DNA of 64,000 nt from Methylobacterium sp. Leaf108 (GTDB lineage: Bacteria; Pseudomonadota; Alphaproteobacteria; Rhizobiales; Beijerinckiaceae), in the NCBI RefSeq assembly GCF_001423265.1, contig NZ_LMND01000031.1:187797-251796 (forward strand), read 5' to 3'. Shown here piece after piece: positions 9,128 through 17,818 of the stretch. The first letter of the stretch is position 1. Each line of letters opens with the position of its first letter. The notes beneath the pieces were generated by a model. The model did not search any database. It was not told where the DNA came from and worked only from the letters and a program-made list of their open reading frames with translations. Position numbers and translations under genes: made by a program.

Positions 9128-10369
9128 GTGACCATCGCCCCGACCCCGAACTCGTTCCGCACCGGCCCCGACGAGCGCGGCCGCTTCGGCATCTTCGGCG
9201 GACGTTTCGTGGCCGAGACGCTGATGCCGCTGATCCTCGACCTCGAGGCCGCCTATACGAAGGCCAAGGCCGACCCGGCGTTCCAGGAGGAGATGGACGG
9301 CTACCTGACCCACTACGTCGGCCGGCCGAGTCCGCTCTACTACGCCGAGCGCTTCACCGAGCACCTGCGCGCGCAGTCGGAGCCGGGCCACGGCGCCAAG
9401 ATCTACTTCAAGCGCGACGAGCTCAACCACACCGGCTCGCACAAGGTGAACAACGTGCTCGGGCAGATCCTGCTCGCCCGCCGCATGGGCAAGCCGCGGA
9501 TCATCGCCGAGACCGGGGCCGGCCAACACGGGGTCGCCACCGCCACGCTGTGCGCCCGCTTCGGCCTAAAGTGCGTGATCTACATGGGCGCCGTCGACGT
9601 GGCGCGCCAGGCGCCCAACGTGTTCCGCATGAAGATGCTGGGCGCCGAGGTGGTGCCGGTGCAATCGGGCACCCGCACCCTGAAGGACGCCATGAACGAG
9701 GCCCTGCGCGACTGGGTCACCAACGTCGCCGACACGTTCTATTGCATCGGTACCGTGGCCGGGCCGCACCCGTATCCGGCGATGGTGCGCGACTTCCAGT
9801 CGATCATCGGCAAGGAGACGAAGGAGCAGATGCTGGCGCGGGAAGGGCGGCTGCCCGACTCGCTGGTCGCCTGCATCGGCGGCGGCTCCAACGCCATGGG
9901 CCTGTTCCATCCCTTCCTCGACGACCGCGACGTCGAGATCTTCGGCGTCGAGGCCGCCGGCCACGGCGTCTCCTCGGGCCTGCACGCCGCCTCGCTCACC
10001 GGAGGCCGGCCCGGCGTGCTCCACGGCAACCGCACCTACCTGCTGCAGGACGCCGACGGCCAGATCTCGGACGCCCATTCGATCTCGGCGGGCCTCGATT
10101 ATCCCGGCATCGGGCCCGAGCATTCCTGGCTGCACGAGACCGGCCGCGTCACCTACATCTCGGCCACCGACCAGGAGGCGCTGGAGGCGTTCAAGCTGTG
10201 CTCGCTCCTGGAAGGCATCATCCCGGCGCTCGAACCGGCCCATGCCCTGGCCAAGGTGATGCAGCTCGCCCCCACGAAGCCGGTCGACCACCTCATGGTG
10301 GTCAACCTCTGCGGCCGCGGCGACAAGGACGTGCCGCAGGTGGCCGAGATCATGGGCACCACCCTCTAG
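9128..10369 (+). CDS. trpB: Tryptophan synthase beta chain
   Basis: TrpB uses PLP to join indole and serine into tryptophan. Visible features are the PLP lysine in HTGSHKVNN, the GAGQHG segment, the phosphate-binding GGGSNAMG and the C-terminal [11 protein letters not shown]. Two starts are possible: GTG 9128 ([15 protein letters not shown] 9 bases upstream), which I use, and TTG 9110, preceded by an even better GGAGG. The length is 413 or 419 aa; both are normal. The usual partner trpA does not follow: a dispersed repeat hairpin and a tRNA gene come next, so the alpha chain must lie elsewhere. Confidence 0.96.
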   Translation: MTIAPTPNSFRTGPDERGRFGIFGGRFVAETLMPLILDLEAAYTKAKADPAFQEEMDGYLTHYVGRPSPLYYAERFTEHLRAQSEPGHGAKIYFKRDELNHTGSHKVNNVLGQILLARRMGKPRIIAETGAGQHGVATATLCARFGLKCVIYMGAVDVARQAPNVFRMKMLGAEVVPVQSGTRTLKDAMNEALRDWVTNVADTFYCIGTVAGPHPYPAMVRDFQSIIGKETKEQMLAREGRLPDSLVACIGGGSNAMGLFHPFLDDRDVEIFGVEAAGHGVSSGLHAASLTGGRPGVLHGNRTYLLQDADGQISDAHSISAGLDYPGIGPEHSWLHETGRVTYISATDQEALEAFKLCSLLEGIIPALEPAHALAKVMQLAPTKPVDHLMVVNLCGRGDKDVPQVAEIMGTTL

Positions 10370-10439
10370 GGCGTCGGACCGGGAGGTGGCCGCCGACTTT
10401 GGGAGAAAGCCGGCGGCCACGATGCGCAAAGCCGACGCC
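10367..10439 (+). repeat. Dispersed repeat family C, copy 1 (nested hairpin at trpB stop)
   Basis: The element begins with the trpB stop codon (TAG 10367-10369). It folds as a nested hairpin: outer arms GGCGTCGG (10370-10377) and CCGACGCC (10432-10439), inner arms GTGGCCGCCG (10386-10395) and CGGCGGCCAC (10411-10420). Its first 39 bases match a second copy at 21988-22026 at 32 positions by my count. It may serve as the 3' end or terminator of the trp transcript. Confidence 0.7.
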
Positions 10440-10538
10440 AAACGCACCCCAAACGCACCGTTGACACCACGCGGCGGTTTTCCCTATACCGCCGGCTCCG
10501 GTCGGGACCGTCGCTCACGCGAAGGCCCCGGACGTTGG

Positions 10539-10615
10539 GGCGGGGTAGCTCAGCTGGTTAGAGCAGAGGAATCATAATCCTTGTGTCGGGGGTTCGAGTC
10601 CCTCTCTCGCTACCA
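10539..10615 (+). tRNA. tRNA-Met (CAU), probably elongator
   Basis: A full cloverleaf with encoded CCA (10613-10615). The 7-bp acceptor GGCGGGG pairs with TCTCGCT using three G-U pairs. The D-arm is GCTCAGCTGGTTAGAGC, the anticodon loop ATCATAA carries CAU, and the T-arm contains GGTTCGAGTC. CAU is also the gene-encoded anticodon of tRNA-Ile2, whose C34 becomes lysidine. The overall sequence resembles what I remember as elongator tRNA-Met in alphaproteobacteria, and it lacks the initiator's unpaired first base and GGG/CCC anticodon stem. Isotype confidence is therefore lower than gene confidence. Confidence 0.9.
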
Positions 10616-10647
10616 AATTTGTCGATGATCGCGCTTTCAAACCCTGG

Positions 10648-10668
10648 CCCCGCAGCCGGGGTTTTTTG
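10648..10668 (+). terminator. Intrinsic terminator after tRNA(CAU)
   Basis: A 5-bp stem CCCCG/CGGGG (10648-10652 and 10657-10661) is followed directly by a run of six T residues. It lies 32 bases after the tRNA CCA end. Confidence 0.8.
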
Positions 10669-11255
10669 TTGTCGCGGCCGGAGGACGTCGTCCCGCCGGA
10701 TGGCGTCGGCGTCGCGGCCCTGCGTTTTCGGCGATCCGCATCGGCCACCGCGTCCCCGATCGCATCTTCGTCGGCCTGGCCGACGTGCCGGTCTCGGCGT
10801 GATGACCGGTCCCCGACGACCCGTTCGCGCAGGAAGACCGACGTTTCGCGCATCGGGCGTTTCGCGCGTCGAACCGACTGCACGACGGCCCATCTTTGGA
10901 AGCACATCCCCGGTCCGAGCGGCTAGAATCACCCCATCGAAAGCATAGGCTTGCGACGGGAGAGCCTGCATTGCCGATGATCGCCCGGATGTACTTTCTG
11001 GAACAGACGACGTTGCCGTCCCGTGCGTCCTGTCGAGGCGGAGCCGGTGAGAACCTCTGTGGACGGCATGCGGTCGGTCATCGCCGACGTGCGATCGCTC
11101 CCCCGTCGATGACGGCCTGAGATCCGGTAGCGCCCTCCGGCCGATGCCGGGCGCGCCGTCTCGAGGCTGACGCCGTCGCGGTCCCGCTCGGCGGCCCGGA
11201 TCGGCCGGCCGACGGTTCCATGCTTCTCGCATCCCCGCGGACGGGAGGACTTTTC
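10669..11255. other. Gene-free region before a secreted protein gene
   Basis: About 590 bases without a supported gene. The short open frames on both strands have no ribosome sites and no recognisable sequence. The last bases hold the GGGAGGAC ribosome site of the 11256 gene. I see no RNA fold that I can name. Confidence 0.5.
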
Positions 11256-12521
11256 ATGCCCATCACCCTGTCCCGACCTCCTCGCAGGCCCTGGGCGATC
11301 CTGTGCGGCGCGACCCTGCTCGGCGCCGCCTGCCTTGCCGCGGTCGCGTCCGATGGATCGGGCGGCGGTTCGACGCCGCGCCCCATCCCGGCCTCGGTCG
11401 CAACCGACCTTCCGGACGAGGTCGAGACCGACGACGCGGAACCGGCGGCGCGGGTGACCCTCGGCCCGGGCGGCCGCGACCTGCGTCTGGCCGGCGATCT
11501 CATGGAGGGGGTGTCGGCGCGGGTCGCCGCCCTGCTCGCGGAAAACCCGGGCGTGCGGCGCATCCACCTCACCAGCGGCGGCGGCCTCGTCTCGGAGGGC
11601 ATGAGCCTCGGGAGCCTCGTCGCGGCGCACGGCCTGGCCACCTACGTCCCGGACGATTGCGCCTCGGCCTGCACCCTCGTCTTCGTCCGCGGCACTCGGC
11701 GCTACCTCGGGACGGGTGGACGGCTCGGATTCCACGCCCCCTACGAGACCGGGCCGTCCGGGCGGAGCCCGGTGCTGGACCCCGCGCCCGAGCGCGCCGC
11801 CTACCGCGACGCCGGCATCGCGGCGGACTTCGTCGCCGAGGCGCTGGCGGTGGCCTCCGACGACATGTGGACGCCCGAGCCGGAGCGGCTCGTCCGGGCC
11901 GGCGTGGTCACCGACGTGGTCGGGACCGACCGCTTCCCCGATTCGACCCTCGACGACGACGACAGCCCGCAGGCGGCCCGCACCCAGGTCCTGCGCAACC
12001 TGCCGATCCTCGCCGGGGCCGACCCCGCCGCCGTCGACCGGATCGCCGCCTGGTACCGCGACGGCTACGCCACGGGGCGCACCGAGGCGGACGCCCTCGA
12101 CGGGCTGCACCGGCAGGCGGCCGCCCATCTGCGCGCGGTGCTGCGCGGGGCCGACGAGGCGACGGTGCTGGCGTTCGGGCAGGCCGCCCTCGCCGCCATG
12201 CGGCAGGCCACGGACGGGAGCGCGTGCGAGGCGATCGCGGGCGGCGACGCCGTCGTGATCGCGGACACGCTCGGCACCCTCCGGCCATCGGGAGCGGGCG
12301 TGGCCGCCCTGATCGCGCGGGCGCGCGGGCAGGGCGGGGGCCGGACCGCGGTCGCCGCGTCCGAAGACGGAATGCGGCCTCCCGCCCGGCCCTCGACCGG
12401 GGCTTGCCGGGCCGGGACCCAGGCCCTGCGCCGAGCCCTGGCCCGGCCCCTCCATCAGGCGGCCTCGGCCCTGCGCGCCCTGCTTCTCGCCGAGCCGGCG
12501 ACCCTGGTCGCCGCGAAATGA
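11256..12521 (+). CDS. Secreted protein with ClpP/crotonase-like domain (COG3904-like)
   Basis: A 421-aa exported protein. The N-terminus has a signal or anchor segment (WAILCGATLLGAACLAAVA). Residues about 75-165 resemble periplasmic ClpP/SppA-fold proteins: LTSGGGLVSEGM, a turn, then VPDDCASACTLVFVRG and RLGFHAPYE. In such proteins the CASAC stretch takes the place of the protease nucleophile; an active Ser/Lys dyad is not evident, so protease activity is uncertain. The C-terminal half is alanine/arginine-rich and unassigned. ATG 11256 is chosen over ATG 11220 because GGGAGGAC lies just upstream. A binding-protein gene follows 41 bases downstream. Confidence 0.75.
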   Translation: MPITLSRPPRRPWAILCGATLLGAACLAAVASDGSGGGSTPRPIPASVATDLPDEVETDDAEPAARVTLGPGGRDLRLAGDLMEGVSARVAALLAENPGVRRIHLTSGGGLVSEGMSLGSLVAAHGLATYVPDDCASACTLVFVRGTRRYLGTGGRLGFHAPYETGPSGRSPVLDPAPERAAYRDAGIAADFVAEALAVASDDMWTPEPERLVRAGVVTDVVGTDRFPDSTLDDDDSPQAARTQVLRNLPILAGADPAAVDRIAAWYRDGYATGRTEADALDGLHRQAAAHLRAVLRGADEATVLAFGQAALAAMRQATDGSACEAIAGGDAVVIADTLGTLRPSGAGVAALIARARGQGGGRTAVAASEDGMRPPARPSTGACRAGTQALRRALARPLHQAASALRALLLAEPATLVAAK

Positions 12522-12562
12522 TCCCCACCCGTCTCCCGCACACCGAAGGAACACCCGTCCCG

Positions 12563-13549
12563 ATGTCCCGATCCGCCCTGCCTCTCGCCACCCTCCGCCC
12601 GGACATCGCCCGACGGCTGTGGACCGCCCTCCTGGTGCTGGCCATCGTCGTGTCCGGCACGCTGATCGCGCGTGCCGACGAGCGGGTGATCCGCGTCGGC
12701 TACCAGAAGTACGGCACCCTGGTCCTGCTCAAGGGCAAGGGCCTCCTCGAACAGAAGCTGAAGCCGCTCGGCTACAGGGTCGTCTGGGCCGAGTTCCCGT
12801 CCGGGCCGCCGCTGCTGGAGGCGCTCAACGCTGCCGCGGTCGACGTCGGGTCGGCCGGCGAGGCCCCGCCGGTCTTCGCGCAGGCCGCCAACCCGGGCGA
12901 GTTCCTCTACGTCGCCCACGAGCCGCCGGCCCCCTCGGGCGAGGCGATCCTGGTGGCCAAGGACAGCCCGATCCGCTCCGTGGCGGACCTGCGCGGCAAG
13001 AAGGTCGCGTTCAACAAGGGCTCGAACGTCCAGTACCTGCTGGTACGGGCCCTGGAGCGGGCCGGCGTCCCCTACGAGGCGATCACCCCGGTCCACCTCT
13101 CGCCCGCGGACGCGGCGGCCGCCTTCGCGCGCGGGGCGGTGGATGCCTGGGCGATCTGGGACCCCTTCCTCGCCTCCGGCGAACGCTCCACCGGCGCGCG
13201 CACCCTCGTGAACGGCAGCGATCTCGTGCCCAACCGCCAGTTCTACCTGTCGCGGCGCAGCTTCGCCGAGGCGAACGGAGCCGCCATCGACGCGGTGGTG
13301 GCGGCGATCGGCGAGATCGACGCCTGGGCCAAGGACAACACCGATGCGGTCGCGGCCGAACTCGCGCCCTCCATCGGCATCCCGGCCGCGGTCCTCTCGG
13401 TCGCGCTCAAGCGCCAGACCTACGGCGTGACGCCCCTCGATGCGGCGACCGTCGCCGACCAGCAGCGGGTCGCGGACGCCTTCCACGCGCTCGGCCTTCT
13501 GCCCAAGCCCGTCACGATCGCGGATGCGGTGCGCAAGCCGGGACGCTGA
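12563..13549 (+). CDS. Aliphatic sulfonate-type ABC transporter substrate-binding protein
   Basis: A 328-aa periplasmic binding protein of the SsuA/NMT1 group, which captures alkanesulfonates or related sulfur sources for an ABC importer. A long N-terminal export segment (about residues 18-36) is followed by VIRVGYQKYGTLVLLKGKG, typical for SsuA. Further family marks are LNAAAVDVGSAGEAPPVFAQ, LRGKKVAFNKGSN and VDAWAIWDPF. No permease or ATPase gene follows; instead a repeat array and a rhodanese fragment come next, so its transporter partners are missing from this locus. A possible GAAGGA ribosome site lies 15 bases before ATG 12563. Confidence 0.88.
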   Translation: MSRSALPLATLRPDIARRLWTALLVLAIVVSGTLIARADERVIRVGYQKYGTLVLLKGKGLLEQKLKPLGYRVVWAEFPSGPPLLEALNAAAVDVGSAGEAPPVFAQAANPGEFLYVAHEPPAPSGEAILVAKDSPIRSVADLRGKKVAFNKGSNVQYLLVRALERAGVPYEAITPVHLSPADAAAAFARGAVDAWAIWDPFLASGERSTGARTLVNGSDLVPNRQFYLSRRSFAEANGAAIDAVVAAIGEIDAWAKDNTDAVAAELAPSIGIPAAVLSVALKRQTYGVTPLDAATVADQQRVADAFHALGLLPKPVTIADAVRKPGR

Positions 13550-13594
13550 CCCCTCTCGACCCGTCGTCCCCGCATCTTCGCCGAGAGACCCGTC

Positions 13595-13666
13595 ATGAGC
13601 GAGGGACCTGTCATGAGCGAGGGACCTGTCATGAGCGAGGGACCTGTCATGAGCGAGGGACCTGTC
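13595..13666 (+). repeat. Four 18-bp tandem copies of a ribosome-site/start module
   Basis: The unit ATGAGCGAGGGACCTGTC occurs four times without a change (13595-13612, 13613-13630, 13631-13648, 13649-13666), then a fifth ATG follows at 13667. A degenerate half unit precedes the array (GAGAGACCCGTC). Each unit contains GAGG 8-11 bases before the next ATG, so each copy brings its own ribosome-binding site and start codon, all in one frame (MSEGPV repeated). Confidence 0.9.
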
Positions 13667-13876
13667 ATGAGACTGCGAACCTGCCGGCCGGACGTTGCGA
13701 TCGCCTTCACCGGAGCCGCGTCCCCCGCCGCGCCGACCGCGGCCGACGATCCCCTCGTCACCACCGAGTGGCCGGAAAAGAACCTCGACGACCCAAAGCC
13801 GCGCATCGTCGAGGTCTCGGTGGACCCCGGCCTCCTCGCCGGGCGGGCCGGGACGGTTTCAAGGACAGTTTCATAG
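13595..13876 (+). pseudogene. Truncated rhodanese (sulfurtransferase) fragment
   Basis: A 93-codon open frame. After the MSEGPV repeats comes a short hydrophobic stretch (VAIAFTGAASPAAPTAA). Then DPLVTTEWPEKNLDD and RIVEVSVDPG match the first strand and helix of rhodanese/thiosulfate sulfurtransferase domains (compare FVTADWLSARRDA in the intact gene at 24363). The frame breaks off at TAG 13874-13876 before any catalytic cysteine loop. The remaining domain is not found downstream; the transglycosylase gene begins 61 bases later. It is most likely a decayed sulfurtransferase that belonged with the neighbouring sulfonate-binding gene. Confidence 0.6.
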
Positions 13877-13936
13877 GGCGGCGGGCGGTGGTACCCCGCC
13901 GGCACGGGCGCAGCATGGCCTGCCGGGAGAATCAGG

Positions 13937-15187
13937 ATGCGCGATCGCACGGCCCATCGCCGGTCCCCGATCCCGCGCGGTATGGCGGCGGCCTCGGTCG
14001 TGCTCGGCCTCCAGGCAGGAGCGGCGGCGGGCCAGGAGGCGGCGCCCGCGCCCCCGTTCGCGGAATGCATCGCCGGGATCGGCGCCGAGGCGGCGGCCCG
14101 CGAGGTGCCGCAGGCGGTGATCGCCGAGCGCCTGCTGGCCCTGACGCCGGACCCGGAGGTGCTGGCCGCCACCCGCAACCAGTCGGAGTTCGTCACCCCG
14201 ATCTGGACCTATCTCGACGGCGGCGCTTCGCCGTCGCGCATCGACGAGGGGAAGCGCAAGCTTCAGGAGTGGGCGACCGTCTTCGAGGAGATCGAACGGC
14301 GGTTCGGGGTCGACCGCTTCACCCTGGCGGCGTTCTGGGGGGTCGAATCGAGCTATGGCGCCGTCCTCGACAACGCGGCCGTGGTGCGGCCGGTGGTCCG
14401 CTCCCTGGCGACATTGGCCTGTGGGGACACCGGCCGGGCCGGCTACTGGCGCGGCGAAACGATCGCGGCCTTGCAGCTCCTGGCCCGCGGCGAGGTGGCG
14501 CCGGAGCGGTTCACCGGCTCCTGGGCCGGCGCCATGGGCCACACCCAGTTCATGCCGACGGTCTACCAGGCCCATGCGGTGGACGGCGACGGCGACGGCC
14601 GGCGCGACCTCTGGAACGTGCCCGACGCGCTCGCCTCCACCGCCGCCTATCTCTCGGCGATGGGATGGCGGCCGGGCGAGGGCTGGGGCACCGAGGCCAC
14701 CCTGCCGGAGGGCTTCGACTACGCCCTGGCCGACGAGACCACGCCACGCAGCCTCGCCGAATGGGCAGCCTTGAGCGTGCGCCCCGTGCCGGGCTTCGTG
14801 CCACCCGACGCGACGACGCGGGCGACGCTGATCCTGCCCGCGGGCGCCCGCGGGCCCGCTTTCCTGCTGCTGCCGAACTTTTCCGTGATCCTGCGCTACA
14901 ACACCGCGCTCGCCTACGCCCTCACAGTCGGCCACCTGTCCGACCGCCTGCGGGGAGGACCGGCCTTCGCCCGGGACTGGCCGCGGGGCGACCGCATCCC
15001 GACGCCCGAGGAGATCCGGACGCTGCAGACCCGGCTGACGGAACGCGGCCATGCGGCCGGCGGCATCGACGGTAAGATCGGCCCCCGGACCCGGGCCGCC
15101 ATCCGCGCCTACCAGGCCTCGGTCGGGCTCACGCCGGACGGCTATGCCGACGGCGTCCTCCTCGACCGGCTCGGACCGGAGCGTTAG
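13937..15187 (+). CDS. Lytic murein transglycosylase, MltB family, with peptidoglycan-binding domain
   Basis: It cleaves peptidoglycan glycan strands to 1,6-anhydromuramic products in the periplasm. The 416-aa protein has an N-terminal export segment (ending about residue 32), an SLT_2/MltB catalytic domain (about 40-335) and a C-terminal PG_binding_1 domain (about 350-412, with LTERGHAAGGIDGKIGPRTRAAIRAYQ split over its repeats). The catalytic glutamate is Glu137 in FWGVESSYG; GAMGHTQFMPTVY and the DGDGDGRRDLW loop are also typical. ATG 13937 follows GGGAGAATCAGG. It stands alone; an AT-richer gap follows. Confidence 0.92.
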   Translation: MRDRTAHRRSPIPRGMAAASVVLGLQAGAAAGQEAAPAPPFAECIAGIGAEAAAREVPQAVIAERLLALTPDPEVLAATRNQSEFVTPIWTYLDGGASPSRIDEGKRKLQEWATVFEEIERRFGVDRFTLAAFWGVESSYGAVLDNAAVVRPVVRSLATLACGDTGRAGYWRGETIAALQLLARGEVAPERFTGSWAGAMGHTQFMPTVYQAHAVDGDGDGRRDLWNVPDALASTAAYLSAMGWRPGEGWGTEATLPEGFDYALADETTPRSLAEWAALSVRPVPGFVPPDATTRATLILPAGARGPAFLLLPNFSVILRYNTALAYALTVGHLSDRLRGGPAFARDWPRGDRIPTPEEIRTLQTRLTERGHAAGGIDGKIGPRTRAAIRAYQASVGLTPDGYADGVLLDRLGPER

Positions 15188-15817
15188 CCGAACCGGCCTC
15201 GAACGGCCACCCTCCCGGCCCGGCGATCCGGCGGGCGTCCCGCGCCTCTCGGTTGTAAACCATCCCCCGCCAATCGACTTGTCGCGACGCGCATTCTATC
15301 TATGAGTGGCCCGAGCAACGCCCCTGACGGAACGGCGGTCGCCACAATGAATCGGGAACTTGTGTCTCGTTATTCAATATCGAAGCTTGCGCCAGAAATT
15401 AAAACCTGATTTTTCATTGTCGATATGCCGTTCGGCAGATTTTATACAGAATAAATCCTGCGACTTCCGCATCGAAGCCGATGACAGACGTCGGATATGT
15501 CGGTGCCGTTCGCGCTCCTGGATCGAGGGCCGTCCCGACACACCACGACGTCCTCCTCGTGCGGCGGGGCCGCCGGACGTGGAGGATACGACGTTCGGCC
15601 TCCATTTACGCCACGGGCTCCATCGACCAGACTAGGCGGATCGTCCGATTGTCCGATCCTCGGTGTCATCACCCGTGACGGTCTTGGATGTCAGCGTGGC
15701 GGCGCTCCTCATAAATTAGGCGGACGGGTACGGAATGGCGGATCTGAGACCAGCGGTGGCCGCCGTCGACGGGCCCGCCGTTCGACCGCCGGCCGGGCGC
15801 GAGGGTAGGCCGGCGGC
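15188..15817. other. Gene-free region with an AT-rich core
   Basis: A 630-base gap between the transglycosylase and a histidine kinase. The stretch from about 15290 to 15480 is far richer in A and T than its surroundings (for example GAAATTAAAACCTGATTTTT). The short frames on both strands have no ribosome site or recognisable sequence. It may hold the kinase promoter or be a remnant of inserted DNA; I see no terminal repeats. Confidence 0.5.
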
Positions 15818-17620
15818 ATGAGACCTGACACCGAGGCGGGAGCCCGGCTACCGGAGGGGGAGGCCCGCTCGATCGTCAAGCTCCGGCAGACGATCGGCAT
15901 GCTCTCGCGCAGGCTGGCCCTGGTCGGGCTGGTCCTGAGCGTCGGCCTCGTGGCCATGCCGGCCTTCGTCATCCTGGAATTGCGCACCAAGCAGCTGCTC
16001 GACGCCAAGCGCGAGTTGATGACCCTCAACACGGTGCTCGCGGAGGAGACCGCACGGGCGATGCAGAGCGTCGACCTCGTCGTCGACACCATCGTCGCCT
16101 CCCTCTCGAAGGACGGCCCGCCCACGGGGGAGGGGCTCGCCAGCCTCGCGGGCGACCGCGGCTTCCACGAGGGCTTGAAGGCGAAGATCGCCGGCATCCC
16201 GCAGCTCGATGCCGTGTCGGTGGTGGGAGCCGACGGCCGGCTCGTCACCTTCTCCCGCTTCCTTCCGATTCCGGCCATCGACCTGTCGGACCGGGACTAC
16301 TTCGCGCACCTGCGCGATACCGAGGTGACCGGTGCCTACGTCACCGAGCCGGTGCAGAACAGGGGCACCGGCACCTGGACGATCTATCTGGCGCGCCGGC
16401 TCGTGGGGCCGGACGGACGGTTCGTCGGCCTGGTGCTCGGGGCGATCGACCTCCGGTACTTCGACAGCTTCTACCGCTCGCTCAAGCTCGGCGGCCGGTC
16501 GGCGATCAGCCTGTGGCGCCAGGACGGCACCCTGCTGACCCGCGAGCCGGCCATCGCCGGGGTCGGGCGGCAGTTCAGGATCAAGGCGTTCACCCCGGAC
16601 CTCGTGGCCAGCCAGGGCGGCTACTACGAGGTCTCGGATGCGATGGACGGCGTCCATCGGTTCGTCGCCACCCGCGCCGTCACCGGCTACCCGATGGTGG
16701 TGAACGTCAGCCGTGCCCGCGACGACATCCTGCACGACTGGCGCAACCAGGCGATCCTGGGCGCCGGCGCCACCGTCCTGTGCATCGCCGCCATCCTAGG
16801 CATCCTCTGGACCCTGGCGCGCCAGGCGCGCGCCAACATCGCGCGGGCACAGGCGGTGCTGGCGCGCGAAGACGCGGTGCGCGCACGCGAGGCGGCGGAA
16901 GCGCAGCTGCGCCAATCCCAGAAGATGGAGGCGGTGGGCCAGCTCGCGGGCGGCATCGCCCACGACTTCAACAACCTCCTGAACGTGGTGATCGCCAACC
17001 TCGACTGGCTCGAACGTCATCTCGCACACGAGCCGGCCCTGCTCGCACGGGTGAAGGACGCCCTCGGGGGCGCCGAACGGGCGGCCGAGACCACGCACCT
17101 GCTGCTGTCCTTCGCCCGCAACGAACCGCTGTCGGTCGCGCCGACCGACGTCAACGACCTGATCCTGCGCTTCGCCAAGCTCTTGCGCAGCACGCTGGGC
17201 GGACAGATCAGGATGGAGCTGGAGCTGTCGCCGGACGTTCCGAACCTGACCCTCGACGCCAACCAGCTCGAGAACGCGCTCCTCAACCTCGCCGTCAACG
17301 CCCGCGACGCGATGCCCGCGGGGGGCTCGCTCACCATCGCCACACGCGCCGTCGCCACGGCCACGCGGACGGTCCAGGTCAGCATCGCGGTGAGCGACAC
17401 GGGGCCCGGCATGAGCGCGGAGGTGATCGCCCGCGCCTTCGACCCGTTCTTCACGACCAAGCCCGTGGGCAAGGGCACCGGGCTCGGTCTCAACCAGGTC
17501 CTGCGGTTCGCCCAGCAGGCCGGCGGGAGCGCGTCGATCGAGAGCCGCCCGGGCGAGGGCACGACCGTCCAGCTCGTCTTTCCGGTGTCCGCGCCGGAAT
17601 CCAGCCGGATGGCCGCCTGA
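15818..17620 (+). CDS. Cache-domain sensor histidine kinase (orphan)
   Basis: A 600-aa membrane sensor kinase. A first membrane helix (about residues 31-55) and a second (about 308-332) frame a periplasmic dCache-type sensor region with family marks such as [12 protein letters not shown] and [13 protein letters not shown] coiled-coil linker leads to the DHp domain with the phospho-acceptor His382 in [12 protein letters not shown] and to the HATPase domain ([36 protein letters not shown]). HDFNNLL is typical of kinases that often carry or pair with separate receivers. No response regulator is adjacent, so its partner is unknown. ATG 15818 is the only upstream start close to the conserved part. 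Confidence 0.92.
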   Translation: MRPDTEAGARLPEGEARSIVKLRQTIGMLSRRLALVGLVLSVGLVAMPAFVILELRTKQLLDAKRELMTLNTVLAEETARAMQSVDLVVDTIVASLSKDGPPTGEGLASLAGDRGFHEGLKAKIAGIPQLDAVSVVGADGRLVTFSRFLPIPAIDLSDRDYFAHLRDTEVTGAYVTEPVQNRGTGTWTIYLARRLVGPDGRFVGLVLGAIDLRYFDSFYRSLKLGGRSAISLWRQDGTLLTREPAIAGVGRQFRIKAFTPDLVASQGGYYEVSDAMDGVHRFVATRAVTGYPMVVNVSRARDDILHDWRNQAILGAGATVLCIAAILGILWTLARQARANIARAQAVLAREDAVRAREAAEAQLRQSQKMEAVGQLAGGIAHDFNNLLNVVIANLDWLERHLAHEPALLARVKDALGGAERAAETTHLLLSFARNEPLSVAPTDVNDLILRFAKLLRSTLGGQIRMELELSPDVPNLTLDANQLENALLNLAVNARDAMPAGGSLTIATRAVATATRTVQVSIAVSDTGPGMSAEVIARAFDPFFTTKPVGKGTGLGLNQVLRFAQQAGGSASIESRPGEGTTVQLVFPVSAPESSRMAA

Positions 17621-17722
17621 CCGATCCGCGGCACGCGGATGCCGACGGCATGGAACGCATCGCGGCATCGCGCCTTTACGTCTCCATACCGGCAGTCACG
17701 CCGCCTTTCTCGGAGACCTTCG

Positions 17723-17818
17723 ATGATCCGTAAGCTTCTCGTCGCCTTCCTCCTGCCCCGGCTGATCCAGTTCGTCAGCCGTCGCTTCGGCGGCCGCGGG
17801 CAGCGCCGGACCTATTGA
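17723..17818 (+). CDS. Small 31-aa membrane-associated peptide
   Basis: The frame encodes MIRKLLVAFLLPRLIQFV followed by a basic tail rich in Arg and Gly, ending RTY. The first 18 residues could form an amphipathic or membrane-spanning helix. GGAGA at 17712-17716 sits 6 bases before ATG, an optimal ribosome site, and the next TGA is at 17816. I have the impression of similar short proteins in Methylobacterium genomes but cannot check. Function unknown. Confidence 0.55.
   Translation: MIRKLLVAFLLPRLIQFVSRRFGGRGQRRTY

Noticed and set aside
10539..10615. Initiator tRNA-fMet
   Set aside because: The first base pair is closed by G-U pairing and the anticodon stem lacks the three G-C pairs of initiators, so elongator Met (or Ile2) is more likely.
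13595..13666. MSEGPV repeats as a functional peptide repeat
   Set aside because: The DNA units are identical down to synonymous positions and carry a ribosome site, so recent duplication of a start module explains them better than selection on the peptide.
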